This document shows, piece by piece, positions 1-12,792 of a DNA stretch of 64,000 bases. Position 1 is the first letter of the stretch, and the number at the start of each line of letters is the position of its first letter. This DNA is from Dama dama (lineage: Eukaryota > Chordata > Mammalia > Artiodactyla > Cervidae), in contig NC_083695.1 in the NCBI RefSeq assembly GCF_033118175.1, positions 34,117,607-34,181,606 on the forward strand. Reading direction: 5' to 3'. Position numbers and translations under genes: made by a program. Under the pieces are notes generated by a model. That model had not been told where the DNA came from. It worked only from the letters and a program-made list of their open reading frames with translations, and made no database searches.

Positions 1-180
1 GTCCCGTCCAGCCGGCGGCGCCCTCTCCCTTCAGTCCCACCCTTCTCCGCTCTGCTGGCGGTGGGTCTCCAAAAGTTGTGCTGAAAACCCAGAGGCTGGG
101 GGGAAGAAAGGGAAACTTGCAACCGTCCGGGGGCCCGGGGAGCGGCGGGTTGGGGAGGGGTGAGGGGAGAGCTGAATATC
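1..180. promoter_or_regulatory. CpG-rich island edge
   Basis: The stretch is GC-rich and retains roughly a dozen CpG dinucleotides, concentrated near 5-25 and 120-150, with G-runs. Most of the window is CpG-poor. It resembles the outer flank of a CpG island, so a promoter or first exon could lie just left of the window. No splice signal or coding frame could be supported here. Confidence 0.35.
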
Positions 181-184
181 GGAG

Positions 185-350
185 CTTTGTTTCCTTTCCC
201 AGGCCGTGACATGATTAATCGTTTTCTTCTGATCTAATTTTGGAACATGAAAAACAGCACATTTGTCTTGAAGAAAAATGATGTGCCGAACTGCGCAGAT
301 GGAAATTTCGAGCAATGAGAAAGATTAAAGTGAAACCCCACTCCTTAGAC
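185..350. promoter_or_regulatory. candidate conserved non-coding element
   Basis: This is repeat-free, AT-rich sequence directly next to the CpG-rich edge. It carries a homeodomain-type core (GATTAATC near 213) and retains CpGs near 286 and 309. These are features typical of conserved regulatory DNA, but conservation itself was not tested. A non-coding exon is an alternative. Confidence 0.28.
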
Positions 351-429
351 CTAATCATGAGTTGTAGATTATTCTGTCGGCCCAGCCAGATGGTAGCTCT
401 GATTCCACAGCCCCTTCTTATATTAATGA

Positions 430-850
430 ATACTAGACTGTTATATTTGACTTAGGTAAGTGAAATGTCTATCAGAGCTAATGGACTGCCAGCCAGCATA
501 ACACATGTTGTACCGCTAAGGGTCCTTGCTGCATTTTTCATGTTTTATACTAATGTAGAACATTTTGTTTCCTACTGTTTTTCATCATTGTCACTGTTTG
601 CTAAATATTTTCACATGGAAGTGGGGAGAGGGAGACAAAGTCAGGAGGAAAAAGAAACCCCCTCCAAACTTGTGTCCAAACCTAATTTCCTCCCGTTGGG
701 CTTGGCTATAACTCTACAAGTAAAACAGTCACCCGGAGCAATGCGTACAGAAACTCAATAGTAACGTGATTAAGTTCCTAGTCAACAAGACTACACTCGA
801 CTGTATGTTAACAAACCTAATTATAGCCCCGTGGTGATAAATTGGGCCTG
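430..850. promoter_or_regulatory. candidate conserved non-coding stretch
   Basis: No recognisable repeat is present. Between about 745 and 835 there are several TAAT/ATTA-type cores mixed with retained CpGs. The 98-codon frame at 465-761 has no recognisable domain and is taken as chance. Function is an inference from composition only. Confidence 0.25.
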
Positions 851-1640
851 GGCCATTGCTGCACATCTCTGAGGTCATGTCTCCAAGAGCAGCTTGACCC
901 TCTTGTCCCAGGGGAGGGGACTGTCCAGGAGAGGAGTCCCAGGCTCAGCTTGGAAGAGGGGCTGTTCCTTCTCAGCCCCTTGGTCCAGCCCCTGAGGAAG
1001 GTGGGCAGATTCCAGGAAGCACTGTAGAGCAGGAGGTCAGAGGTCTGAGCATCTGGGCAGTGGGCTTTCATGATGGAGGCTGGGTGGGCGTTGGGAGCTA
1101 TTGGCCCCATCCCCAATGTGAGCAGTATCAGAATGTCTGAGATGAGAGTGTAGTGATCCCAGCTCATTAGTTCCATACAGGCATGGGACTTGCCCACTCT
1201 GGGCCCAGGAGAGGGTGGCTAAGGCCCTTCCCCTTCTTCCAGATGCCTTGCCGGTACACTGGGAAGGCCCTGAAGAGCTCTCAGTTCTCTTGTTTGTGAA
1301 GGACCTCAGCCTGGGGTGGGGGTGGTGGTCTGGAGAAAATGCATTCCGGAGATGGACTCTGAAAGGTGTCTGGGTACAGATAAGATGGAGACAGGTGAAG
1401 GACATCTTCAAGGGGTGGTGTGTTGAGAAAAAAATGGGAAGAAATACTCAGATGAAGCAGAAACATAAAAATGCCTGGAGAGAGAGAGAAGGGAGAGAAG
1501 AATGCAGAGAGGCATAGATGCAAATATGCGAAGAAATGTAGAAACCAACAGAGTCGATGGCTCCTGAGCTCAGAGGAACTCTTCTTGCTCCAGCCAGAAT
1601 GATTTGTCTGAAAAGCAAATCTGACCCCTGCTTAGAATTC
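851..1640. other. single-copy DNA, nothing recognised
   Basis: Moderately GC-rich sequence with overlapping short frames on both strands (for example 842-1027 and 817-1197) but no domain, no repeat family and no RNA gene that I recognise. Purine-rich low-complexity sequence lies around 1425-1510. Confidence 0.5.
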
Positions 1641-1649
1641 TCTCTTGGC

Positions 1650-1960
1650 TGTGACTCCCCCAGGACTTATTTCCAGTGCCTTGTCTGGGAATAGATGACC
1701 TTTTCCCCTCTGCACCTAGCTTACCTCTCTCGCCTCTTCTCTCAGCTGTCCTCAACTCTGAACCCTGCACTTCTGGGTATGAACCTTCATTTGAGCCTAC
1801 TCTAGGTCTGCAAGACTGCCAGACTTTTTCAGAGCAATTTGCTTTTGTCTGGGTTTATCTCTGTCTACCCCAATTCCTTGCATTCTTTCTCTGGCAAACT
1901 CCTACTCATCCTTTAAGATCCAGTTCCATGTGTTTTTGATTTTCCCCAGGAGGCAGAAAC
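1650..1960 (+). repeat. L2 LINE fragment
   Basis: The phrase around 1889-1930 matches the conserved L2 3' region in sense orientation, with the typical 'ctcctactcatcctt' motif. The upstream part is more diverged. This is an ancient mammalian LINE relic with no reading frame left. Confidence 0.5.
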
Positions 1961-2094
1961 TCATTTAGGCTAGCTCTAGTAATGGGGATTAGTGTTAGAT
2001 GGTGGCAATAAGGACACAAAAATCTTCTAGGGATCCAAGAACAGCTGTAGAGCTGAGCCTCTCAACTTTTCTAACTGAATACTGGCTCATCCAT

Positions 2095-2300
2095 GACCTC
2101 TCCCATTCTTTAGACCTTTTTATTGTGATATAATACCTACACAGAAAAGTGCACATATCATTAGAATATAGCTCATTGTATTTTCACAAACTGTAACCCA
2201 CAAAGAGCTCAGAAAATAGAACATGCTGTATTCCAGTACCTACCCACTGTGTCCCACTGGTTCCCCTTCTTTGTTTAATTTTTAAGTGCAATTTTCACCC
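2095..2300 (-). repeat. old L1 3'-UTR-like fragment
   Basis: AT-rich sequence with the motif series of mammalian L1M 3' untranslated regions read in reverse ('agaaaagtgcacatatcat', then a run of short CCC-containing words). Subfamily not assigned. Confidence 0.4.
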
Positions 2301-2354
2301 CAACTTTTGTCCACTGTTTACTATGACATTTTGTGTGTTTTCAGTGGGTTTGGG

Positions 2355-5300
2355 TTTTTTTAAATAGCTTTATTGAGGTAAAGTTTATGTACCATAAAAT
2401 CACCCATTATTAGTGAACAATGTAATGATTTTTAGTAAACTTTAATAATAGATTTGTACAATTATGATCACAATCCAGTTTTAGAACATTTCCATCATCC
2501 CCTCCCCAATTCATTCTCTTGGGCCATTTTCAGTCAATACTGGGTTCCAGCCCTAGTCCTAGGCATATTTAGGTCCATGATCCATTTTTAAAAATGTTAC
2601 AAGTCTTTTGAGACATAACTCACATGCCATACATTTCATTCTTTAAAAAGGTAAAATTCAGTGGTTTTTATGTATATTAACAAAGTTGTATAAATATCAT
2701 CACCGCATAATATTCCAGAACATTTCATCACCTGAAAAAAAACAAAAACATACCAATTAGCAGTCACTCCCCAATCCTCCTTCCCCCTAGTCTCTGGAAA
2801 TCACTAATCTACCTTTTGTCTCTATGGATTTGCCTACTATAGACATTCAATATAAATGGAATCATATGATATGAGGCCTTTTATGTCTGGTTTCTTCCAC
2901 TCAGGAAAATGTTTCTAAAGATTCATCCATGTTCCAACATGTATGAAAACTTCTTTCCCTTTTATGACCAAACAGTATTCTGCTTATATGAATTTGCACC
3001 ATTTTGTTTTTTCATTTCTCACTGATGGACGTTTGTGTTGTTTCCACTTTTTGGCAGTTATGAATAATGCTTCTATCAATATTTATGTACACATTTTTGT
3101 GTGCACACATGTTTTCAGTTTTATTGGATGCGTATCGTAAGTAGGATCACTAGGTCATATGCTAACTCTGTGTTTAACTTTTTGATTGTGATTCATTTGA
3201 AGTTAATGTTTGTCTATGGTATGACCTAAGAGTCTAAGTTCATTTCTTTTGCAGGTGGATATCCAGTTGTCCCAGCATAACTTAAAAAAAATCTTGAACT
3301 ACCCCTGAATTTTATCAAATGCTTTTTCTATATCTACTGAGTGATGTATTGAAATTTCCAATTATTACCATTAAATTGTCTATTTCTCCTTGAAATTATC
3401 ATATGAGGTTTGTCCTTTATTCTTTTAATATGATATACTGTATTAATCTTTAAATATTAAACCAACCTTACATTCCCATGGTCAATACCACTTAGTAATG
3501 GTGTTTAATCCTTTTGATACATTGCTGAATTAGGTTTGCTAGTATTTTGTTAAGGATTCTTTTGTCTATGTTCATGAGGGATATTAATTTTCCTTCTTGT
3601 GATACTTTTAGCTTTGCTTTCTGGGTAAATCTAGCCTCATAGAATGAACTCGGAAGTAATATTCCCTTCTCCACTGTTTCCTGAATTTGTAAAAGACTGG
3701 TTTTATTTCTCCTTTAAATATTTGATATTTGATTACCAATAATTCCATCTGGGTATAGACTTTTCTTTGTGGGAAGATTTTTAATTACTCTCAGTTTCAT
3801 TTTTCATCATAACTTTTTTTCAGATTTTCAATTCTTTATGAGTCAGTTTTGATAATTTGTGTACTTCTGGAAATGTGTCCATTTTATCTTAATTGTCTAA
3901 CCTAATGACATAAAAGTTGTTCATGTTTTCTCTTATAATCCTTTTAATTTTTATAGTATCAGTAAGGATATACCTTCTTTTTTCTTGATTTGAGTATTTT
4001 CTGTTTTCTCTCTCACCTTCTAGGTAATCTGGCTAGGGGTTTGACAATTTAGTATACTTTTTCAAAGAACCAATTTTTGGCTTCACTGATTTTCTCTACT
4101 TTTTCTTTCACTGAGTTTTGCTCTAAGAATGTTGTTTAATATACTTTTTTTGCATTTTTCTATATTTCTGTTAGGTTTCTGATTTAGTCTTGTTCTGATC
4201 ACAGAACATACTTTATATGATTGCAATCTTTTATAAGTTATAGAGAACTGTTTTGTGGCCCTGCATATGGTTTATGATGAAGAATATTCCATATGCCCTT
4301 GAAAAGAATGTTTATTCTGCAGTTTTTGGGTGAGGGTGTTGTAGAAAATGTCAATTAGGCAAGTGGATTGATAGTGCTATTCAATTCTTATATGTCCTTT
4401 TATCTGGTTGTTCTATCAATTATTGAGAGTGAGATGTTGAAATCTCTGTTTATTATTGTTGAAATATGTTTCTCCTTTCACTTCCATCAGTTTCTGATTT
4501 ATGTATTTTGGAACTCTCTTGTTAGGGGCACATACACTTATAATCATTACTTTCTCATATTAACTTATCATAATAAAATCTCCCCATTTTGTCTCTAGTG
4601 ATAGTTCTTGTCTTAAAGTCTATTTTGTCTGATATTAATATAAATACTCCTGCTCTTTTATGATTATTATTTTCCTGAAATATATTTTCCCATCTTTTAA
4701 CTTCAACCTATTTATGTCTTTGAATCTGTGGTCTTGTTTACTGCACTTGGTTTGGCCTGGCTTGTTTTTTTTAAATCCAGTTTGCTAATCCCTGCCTTTG
4801 AATGGGGTTCCTAGTTCATTCCCTTTTAATGTAATAATTGATATGGCTGGATTTATACCTCCCATTTTTCTATTTGTTTCATATCTTATTTGGTTTACTG
4901 TTCCTCCTTTACTGCACTATTTTATGTTAAATAATTAAATATTTAGTTAAACAATAAATATTTTAATCTCTATCTTATTTTCTTATTGTATTACTTCAAG
5001 TTATTTTCTCAGTGGTTGCTCTAGAGATTATAGTATTCATTTTAACTTATTTCAGTCTATTTCAGAATATTACTGTCTTAATTCTCGTAAAATATAGAAA
5101 CTTTTTCTAACACATCTTTCATTCTCCTGTTTGTGCTATGATTGTTATATGTGTTACATCTATGTGTGTTAATAAACTAAACAGTACTGAGTTATTATTT
5201 ATTGTTACAATCTTGTATTTTGTTAAATAAATTAAGAAAAAATAGGAAATATACATACAGAGTTTTTCTTATATATACTCATGCATTTATTATTTTTGGT

Positions 5301-5870
5301 AGTCTTTGTTTCTTTTTTGTGGATTTATGTTATCGATTGGGGTCACGTTCTTTTATCCTGGTTAGTATTTCTTGCAAACAGACATGGTAGCAACAAATAT
5401 TCTATATGTTTATCCAGAAATGCTTTTATTTTACTTTTATGTTTGAAGGATTATTTTAGCAGGATACAGAATTCTTGATTGAACAGTTTTCTTTTCTTCC
5501 AGTATTTTGCATATGTTGATCCACTGCTTTCTAACCTTCATTGTTTGTGATGAGAAATCAGCTGTTAATTGTATTCTTATTCTTTGGTACGTGATGAGTT
5601 GATTTTTGCCTGCTGCTTTCAAGCTTTTCTCTTTGTCTTAGGCCTTTAACAATTTGACTATGTGGATCCAACTTTGAAACTTTTGTGTTGATACTGGTTA
5701 GGATTTATTGAGTTTCTTGGATATGCAAATTAATATTTTTAATATATTTAGAAAGGTTTTGTCCCTTATATCTTTATTTTTATACCCCTTTCACTTTCTA
5801 CTTTCTTTCTAAGATAACCTTTACAAATTTGTTGGCACCCTTAATATTGCCTCACATCTCTGCATGTGTG
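2355..5870 (-). mobile_element. old L1 (L1M type), antisense
   Basis: From about 2365 the + strand shows the reverse complement of an L1M 3' UTR ('accataaaatcaccc'). It then runs through ORF2 toward its 5' side: near 3330 ('tatctactgagtgatg'), 3520-3650, and 4070-4100. The rest to about 5870 matches older, more 5' L1 sequence on the same strand. Reading frames are destroyed; the short minus-strand frame at 3492-3674 is a remnant of the coding region. Length is about 3.5 kb. Boundaries are approximate and more than one old L1 may be merged. Confidence 0.75.
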
Positions 5871-6464
5871 CACAGGCTTTGTTGACCATTGATGTATGGG
5901 TATCTTTGGCCCTCTTTGGTCTCTGCTGTACATGCACACAGTCTCTGGTCAATCCAGGATATGTGGGAAGCTTATTAAGTCCCTTATGGCTATCTTAACT
6001 CCTGGTACTTCTTGATAAATTCCTGGCTAGCCCACCAGTCATTTGTTTTGTCTGCACCAAGCCTGAAACCTCAGGTTAATGGAGATGATGGTCCTCCCTG
6101 TTTGCTTACTGCTGGATTATCTCATCAACTGACAATGCTATAAATAAAATGTGCCCCCTCTAGCATCAGTAGTGAGGCTACTGGTTGTCAGGTCACTGAT
6201 AGAACTGAGGGAAGGGGAATGGGGTGTGAATAGCCATAGACTTGTGGTGTTCTTATGCATGGCTTGATAGTTTTAATAAATAATTTTTTCTTAGTTGTTG
6301 TGTGCTTTTGGTTGAGTTCCAAAGTGTGAAATATTTTGATTTGCTTGCTTGTTTGGCTTGGTTTGTTTTTTGTTTCTGCTGATTGATCTCCATTTAAATA
6401 TTTCTGTTTTCTCTGTAACAAAAAAAGGGAAATAAATGGTGTGATTAGAAACCAGTTCATTACT
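5871..6464 (-). repeat. probable 5' part of old L1, uncertain
   Basis: T-rich sequence in the same composition and orientation as the preceding L1. No coding motif remains. It may be 5' L1 sequence or unrelated AT-rich DNA. Confidence 0.3.
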
Positions 6465-6990
6465 AATGAGAAATGAAAAGTTACATGTACACAGAAACCC
6501 TTACGTAAGTGTTTTATAGCACTTTATGTACAATAGGTAATAAAAGGACGCAACTCAGATGTCCTTCAGTGGGTAAAGGATTAAACTGTGACACATCAAT
6601 ACCATGGATACTACTCAGCAATTGATACAACAACCTGGATGTATCTTCAGAGAATTGAGCTCAGTGAAAAAAAGCCAAGCCCAAAAGGTTCTATACTAAA
6701 TGATTGCATCTATGTACTACGCTTGAAATGAGAAAATTATAGAATGGAGAACAGATTAGTGATTACCAGGGGCTAAGGTGGGGGTAGGAGCTTGAAGGAA
6801 GTGGGTATGACTATGAAAGGGTAGCATAAGGGGTGGAAATGGTCTATATCCTGGCTGTATCTCTGTGAATATCCTGGTTATGGTATCGTGGTACAGTTTT
6901 GCAAGATGGTACTATTTAGAGAAACTCGGTAAAGGGTATGCAGGATCATTCTGGTATTACATAAAAATAAGGAGTTTAAAGAAAAACTGG
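6465..6990 (+). mobile_element. old L1 3' end, sense
   Basis: Matches the 3' end of ORF2 plus the 3' UTR of an L1M element in sense orientation: the tract around 6560-6620 ending in 'atactactcagcaat', then the 'gattaccaggggct' tract near 6764. It is opposite in orientation to the L1s on both sides. Confidence 0.7.
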
Positions 6991-6999
6991 GCTCTCTTA

Positions 7000-8590
7000 A
7001 TCATCTGTATATATGTCAGCTGTGATACTTAGAGTAAAAAATATTCTTCATTTAAAAATCTATATCTTCTTTGATATATTCTGTCAATTATTAAGGGAGG
7101 TATGTTAAAATAATTCATTATGATAAATGTCTGTTTCTTCTTTTAGGTCTGTCAATTTCAGTTTTATGTATTTTGAGACTTTGTTATTGCATGCATATAC
7201 ATTTAGAATTACTCAGTCCTCTTGGTTGATTGTGCTTTTAATCACTGTGAGTATCACTCTTAATATCTTGTGATGCTTTTTGCCTTAAAGTCTATTTTGT
7301 CTGATTTTAGTGTAGTGACACCATCTCTCTTTTTGTTAGTATTTGCATAGGACTCTCTCCTATTCGTTTACTTAAAATTTTTTCTGTATCTTTATTTTTT
7401 TATGAACTCAGCTAAAAGTTTTCTCTATTAATATGACATTAAATTTTTTTAAAATTAATACATGCTTGTTATAAAAATATTGTAACATACTAATAGAATG
7501 AAGCTCAACAACTCAGAAATAACCATGAATAATATCTGGATGAATTTCCTTCCAGAATTTTTTATACACATAATTTTACATGATTTATTTTCATCAGTAT
7601 TTTTAAAATTCATGTCATAATAGTTATGAAAATATTTTCACTTTGGCAAGTATTCCTCTATAACATTTTAAGTTGCTGGAGAGTATTTTATAATATGGAT
7701 ATACTACAACTTATGAGCAATATGTTATTAATAAAATGTATCTTTATTTTCAAAGAATCTCTCTTATAAACAGGGGCTTCCCTGGTGGCTCTGTGGTAAT
7801 GAGTCTGCAATGAAGGAGACGTGAGTTTGATCCCTGGGTCAAGAAGCTGCCCTGGAGAAGGAAACAGCAACCCACTCCAGTTTTCTTGCCTGGGAAATTC
7901 CCTGGACAGAGGAGCCTTGTGAGCTATAGTTCATGAGGTCACAAAAGAGTAGGACATGACTTAGCAACTAAACAACAACTCTGATGAACAACATCTGCAA
8001 TTGTTTTATTTAATATAATATGAAAATTTTGCTTTTTAATTGGACTATCTTGCTTACATTTAATGTAACTACAAATGTATTTGGGTTTACATCAATCATT
8101 TTATTTATTCAGTATTTATCCCACATATTCTGTATTTCTTTTTTCTCTCATTTCTTGCCTTCATTTATATTAAACAAATATTTTTATTATTCCATTTCTT
8201 CCTTCTACTGTCTTGCTAATTACAAATTCTTTTACTATTATTTTTAGTAGTTTCCTTAGAGCACTGTACATACATCTTTGATTTATTAAAGTCAAATATA
8301 AAATAGTACTTTTAGCACTTTCCATATCATGCAAAGGCTTTAGAATGCTTTAATTCTATTTTCCACCTCCAACTTTTTTTTCACCTCCAACTTTTATGCT
8401 TTTATTTTCATATGTTTCAATTGTACATATATTTTACACCTTACATGATATTATCATTTTTCTGTAGAAACAATATTCACTTTTTTCATTTGTTACAGTT
8501 TGCATTTCACTTGGGGTTCTCTCCATATCTTGATCTTTTAAAAACGTTTACATATAGTAAACTTTATTTTTTGTTGTGTATTGTTTTATG
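7000..8590 (-). mobile_element. old L1, antisense, interrupted
   Basis: The pieces 7060-7430 and 7980-8590 match internal L1M sequence in reverse orientation, including 'aaagtctattttgtctga' near 7287, also present in the upstream L1 at about 4615. Between them, 7440-7745 looks like the 3' UTR of another ancient L1. A Bov-tA SINE at 7773-7979 interrupts the copy. Confidence 0.6.
7773..7979 (+). mobile_element. Bov-tA SINE
   Basis: Starts with the tRNA-Glu-derived head 'ggggcttccctggtggctc', runs through the B-box-like 'tttgatccctgggtc', and ends with the Bov-A tail ('aggacatgacttagcaac'). A ruminant tRNA-derived SINE, inserted in old L1 sequence. Confidence 0.9.
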
Positions 8591-10075
8591 GATTTTGTCA
8601 AATGCACAGAGTCATTTGGTGACTCTCAGAATGGCACAGAGTCACCACCAAAAACTCTTGGTATAGAGCAGTCTATCACCCTTAAATTCCCTTATGGTCA
8701 ACTCTGTTCCCAACTCCAACCCCTGAAGATATATGTAGCCTTCCAGGTCTGACTTCTTTCACATCAGTTCAGTTCAGTTCAGTCGCTCAGTCGTGTCCGA
8801 CTCTTTGTGACCCCCTGAATCGCATCACGCCAGGCCTCCCTGTCCAGCACCAACTCCCGGAATTTACTCAAACTCATGTCCATCGAGTCAGTGATGCCAT
8901 CCAGGCATCTCATCCTCTGTCGTCCCCTTCTCCTCCTGCCCCCAATCCCTCCCAGCACCAAGGTCTTTTCCAATGAGTCCATTCTTTGCATAACGTGGCC
9001 AAAGTATTGGAGTTTCAGCTTCAGCATCAGTCCTTCCAATGAACACCCAGGACCGATCTCCTTTAGGATGAACTGGTTGGATCTCCTTGCAGTTCATGGG
9101 ACTCTCATGAGTCTTCTCCAACACCACAGTTCAAAAGCATCAATTTTTCGGTGCTCAGCTTTCTTCACAGTCCAACTCTCACATCCATAAATGACCACTG
9201 GAAAAACCATAGCCTTGACCAGACAGACCTTTGTTGGCAAAGTAATGTCTCTGCTTTTTAATATGCTATCTAGGTTGGTCATAACTTTCCTTCCAAGGAG
9301 TAAGCGTCTTTTAATTTCATGGCTGCAATCACCATCTGCAGTGATTTTGGAGCCAAAAAAATAAAGTCAACCACTGTTTCCCCATTTGTTTCCCATGAAA
9401 TAGATGAAATGTCCTCTTTCACATAGGACTATACATTTAAGATTCATACATGTTATTGTGTGAATCAATAAATTGTTTCTTTTTATTGCTGAGTAGTATT
9501 CTATTGTATAGTTGTCCTGTTCTTTGTTTATCCATTTGCTAGCTAAAAGATATCTGGATTGCTTCCAGTTTGGGATAATTATGAGTAAAACTTGTATAAA
9601 CATTCATTTATCATAAGCATACATTTTTATTTCTCTTGGATAAATACCTAGGAGTAGGATTTGCTGGGTCATATGGTATGTGTATGTTTAATTTTTTAAA
9701 AAACTGCCAAATTTTCAAATTTGGCTGCCAAATTATTCAAACAAGTCAGTCAGTCTTTTTAGTTTTAGCCTTTCTAATAGGTATGTAGGAGTATCTTATG
9801 GGAGTTTTAATTTGGTTATCCCTACTGACTAGTTATGCTGAACATCTTTTAATGTGCTTGTTAGCCACCCATATATCTTCTTTGGTGAAGTGTGTGTTTC
9901 AGACTTCTGGCAAGTTAGCTATTAGGTTGCTTGGTTTTTTTTATTGTTGGGTTTTTAGAGTTATTTATATATTCTGTATACAACTCTTTGTCAGAAATAC
10001 AATTCGCAAATATTTTCTGTGAGCCTATGACTTGCTTTTGAATTCTCTTAACAGTGTGTTTTGGAAAGCAAGAGT
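8580..10075 (-). mobile_element. old L1 3' end, antisense, host of BovB
   Basis: From 9425 the + strand is the reverse complement of the end of L1 ORF2. The minus-strand frame at 9367-9603 includes the typical L1 C-terminal signature 'YTIEYYSAIKRN'. The 3' UTR part lies at about 8590-8754, left of the inserted BovB. The copy stops at the L1-BT insertion near 10079 and resumes near 12793. Confidence 0.75.
8765..9414 (-). mobile_element. BovB (RTE) LINE 3' end, antisense
   Basis: The left end shows the terminal 'ttcag' repeats characteristic of a BovB 3' end, read in reverse. Minus-strand frames 9094-9282 ('VIYGCESWTVKKAEH') and 8779-9039 encode the C-terminal part of the BovB polyprotein downstream of reverse transcriptase. 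Flanking 10-bp direct repeats 'tctttcacat' at 8755-8764 and 9415-9424 mark the target-site duplication within old L1. 5'-truncated. Confidence 0.92.
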
Positions 10076-10513
10076 TTTGTGTGTGTGTGTGTTTTTAATT
10101 GGATGATAACTGCTTTACAATATTGTGTTGGCTTCTGCCATACAACAGTGTGAATCAGCCATAAGTACACATATGTCCCTTCCCTCCTGAACCTCCCCGC
10201 ACTCCCCCACCCCATATCACCCCTCTGGGTTGTCACAAAGCACCAGGTTGAGCTCCCCGTGCCCATACAACAGCTTCCCACTGGCTATCTATTTTACATA
10301 TGGTAGTGTAAATATGTCAGTGCTAGTGTCTTAATTCATCCCACCCTCTCCTTCCCCTGCTGTGCCCAAAGTCTATTCTTTATGTCTCTGCTCTGTTGCT
10401 GCCCTGCAAATAGGTTTATCAGTACCATTTTTCTAGGTTCCATATATATGTTAATATACAAAATTTGTTTTTCTGACTTATTTCACTCTGTACAACGGGC
10501 TCTAGGTTCATCT

Positions 10514-10717
10514 AATTGTGTCCAACTCTTTGTGACGCCATGGACTGTAGCTCATCAGGCTCCTCTGTCTGGGGATTCTCCAGGCAAGAGTACTGGAATG
10601 GGTTGCCATGCCCTTCTCCAGGGGATCTTCCCACCCAGGGATTGCACCCGTGTCTCCTGCATTGCGGGTGGATTCTTTTATCATCTGAGCCACCAGGGAA
10701 GCCCCATGCACACGCAC
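10514..10717 (-). mobile_element. Bov-tA SINE, antisense
   Basis: The reverse complement of a Bov-tA unit, ending with 'ccaccagggaagcccc' at the tRNA-derived head. 10-bp flanking repeats 'aggttcatct' (10504-10513) and 'aggttcttct' (10718-10727) show insertion into L1-BT. Confidence 0.9.
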
Positions 10718-10883
10718 AGGTTCTTCTACCTCACTAGAACTGACTCAAATATGTTCCTTTTTATGGCTGCATTATATACCACCGTGTATATGTACCACAG
10801 CTTCTTTATCCATTTGTCTGCTGATGGACATCTACATTGTTTTCATATCCTAGCTTTGTAAATAGTGCTGCTATGACCACTGG

Positions 10884-11119
10884 GGCTTCCCTGGTAGCTC
10901 AGACGGTAAAGAATCTGCCTTCAATGCAGGAGACCCAGGTTTGATCCCTTGGTTGGGAAGATTGCCTGGAGAAGGAAATGGCAATCCACTCCAGTATTCT
11001 TGCCTGGAGAATTCCATGGACAGAGGAGCCTTGTGGGTATACAGTCCATGGGGTATATACAGACCAGTCCATCTGGTCACAGTCCAGAGAGTCGGACACA
11101 ACTGACTGCTAACACGTTC
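10884..11119 (+). mobile_element. Bov-tA SINE, sense
   Basis: A full tRNA-derived head ('gggcttccctggtagctcag') and Bov-A body, followed by extra sequence before the second flank repeat. Direct repeats 'atgaccactgg' (10873-10883) and 'atgatcactgg' (11120-11130) flank it within L1-BT. Confidence 0.9.
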
Positions 11120-11225
11120 ATGATCACTGGGGTACATTTGTAGTTTTCACTTACGGTTTTCTCAGGGTATATGCCCAGTAGCAGGATTGCTGGGTCATAT
11201 GGTAGTTTTAGTCCTAGTTTAAAAA

Positions 11226-12792
11226 ATTTTTTAATTTATTTTTATTTGAAGGATAATTGCTTTACAGTATTGTGTTGGTTTTTGCCAACTATCAACATGA
11301 ATCAGCCATAGGTATACATATGTCCCCTCCCTCTTGAGCCTCCCTTCCCATCCCATCCCTCTAGGTTGTTATAGAGCCCTGACTTGAGTACCCTGAGTCA
11401 TAGAGAAAATTCTCTATTTTACATATGATTATTATATGTTTGCATGTTACTGTCTCCATACATCCCACCCTCTCTTTCCTCCCCACCACCACCATGTCCA
11501 TAAGTCTGTTCTCTATGTCTGTGTCTCCATTACTGTCTTGCAAATAATTTCATCAGTACCATCTTTCTAGATTTCATATATAGGTGTTAGTATACAGTAT
11601 TTGTTTTTCTCTTTCTGACTTACTTCACTCTGTATAACAGGCTCCAGGGTCATCTACCGCACTAGAACTGACTCAAATGCATTCCTTTTAATGACTGAGT
11701 AATACACCATTGTATATATGCACTTCTTTATACATTCCTCTGCTGATGAACATCTAGGTTACTTCCATGATCTAGCTATTTTAAATAGTGCTGCTATTAA
11801 AATTGGGGTACACTTGTCTTTTTCAGTTATGGTTTGCTCAGAGTACATGCCAAGCAGTAGAATTGCTGGGTCATATGGTAGTTTTATTCCTAGTTTTTAA
11901 GGACTCTCCATACTATTCTTCATAGTGGCTCTACCAATTTACATTCCTACCAACAGTGCAACAGAGTTTCCTTTTCTCTGCACCCTCTCCAGCATTTATT
12001 GTCTGTAGATTTTTTGATGATGGCCATTCTGACTGGTGTGAGATGATATCTCATTGTACTTTTGATTTACATTTCTCTAATAATGAGTGATGATGAATAT
12101 CTTTTCATGTATTTGTTGGACATTGGTATGTCTTCTTTGGAGAAATGTCTGTTTAATCTTCCTTTCACTTTTTGATTGGGTATGTTGTTTTTCTAGTTTT
12201 GAGCTGCACAAGTTGCTTGTATATTTTGGAGATTAATCATTTGTCAGTTGTTTCACTGGCAATTATTTTCTCCCATTCTGAGGGGCTGTCTTTTCATCTT
12301 TTTACAGTTTCCTTTGCTATGCCAAAGCATTTAAGTTTAATTAGGTCCCACTTGTTTATTTTTATTTTAATTTCCATTACTTTTGGAAGTGGGTCAGAGA
12401 ACATATTTCTGTGATTTATGTTAAACAGTGTTTTGCCTATATTTTCCTCTGAGAGTTTTATAGTTCTGGCTTTACATTTAGGTGTTTAATCCATTTTGAG
12501 TTTATTTCCACTTATGGTGTTAGGAAGTGTTCTAATTTTATTCTGTCCAGTTTTCCTAGCACTACTTATTGAAAGGGCTGTCTTTTCTCCATTGTACATT
12601 CTTGCCTCTTTTGTCAAAGATAAGATGCCCATAGGTATGTGGGTTTTTCTCTGGGTTTTCTATCTTATTCCATTGATCTGTATTTCTATTTTTGTGCCAG
12701 TACTATACTGTCTGATTACTGTAGCTTTGTTGTATAGTCTGAGTCAGAAAGGTTGATTTCTCCAGCTCCATTTTTCTTTCTCAAGATTGCAC
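11226..12792 (-). mobile_element. L1-BT, antisense, 5'-truncated (copy 2)
   Basis: A second L1-BT 3' UTR begins here ('tatcaacatgaatcagcca' near 11289), with a T-rich tail. It continues into ORF2 in reverse as far as the 'tgtatagtctgagtcagaa' tract near 12733. Frames are open for short stretches only (for example 12172-12414 on the + strand, a shadow frame). The right flank repeat at 12793-12806 pairs with 10065-10078, so both L1-BT copies lie inside one target-site duplication. Confidence 0.88.

Larger units (their letters stand above)
10079..11225 (-). mobile_element. L1-BT 3' end, antisense (copy 1)
   Basis: Begins with a T/GT-rich tail and the L1-BT 3' UTR in reverse ('gtgtgaatcagccataag'), then the end of ORF2 in reverse ('tttatccatttgtctgctg'). 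It stops abruptly after 'tcctagttt' at 11220, where a second L1-BT 3' end starts. Two SINEs interrupt it. A flank repeat 'aaagcaagagtttt' at 10065-10078 recurs with one change at 12793-12806, beyond the second copy. Confidence 0.88.

Noticed and set aside
10382..10861. 159-codon + strand frame
   Set aside because: It lies across an antisense L1-BT and an antisense Bov-tA SINE, so it is a shadow of repeats.
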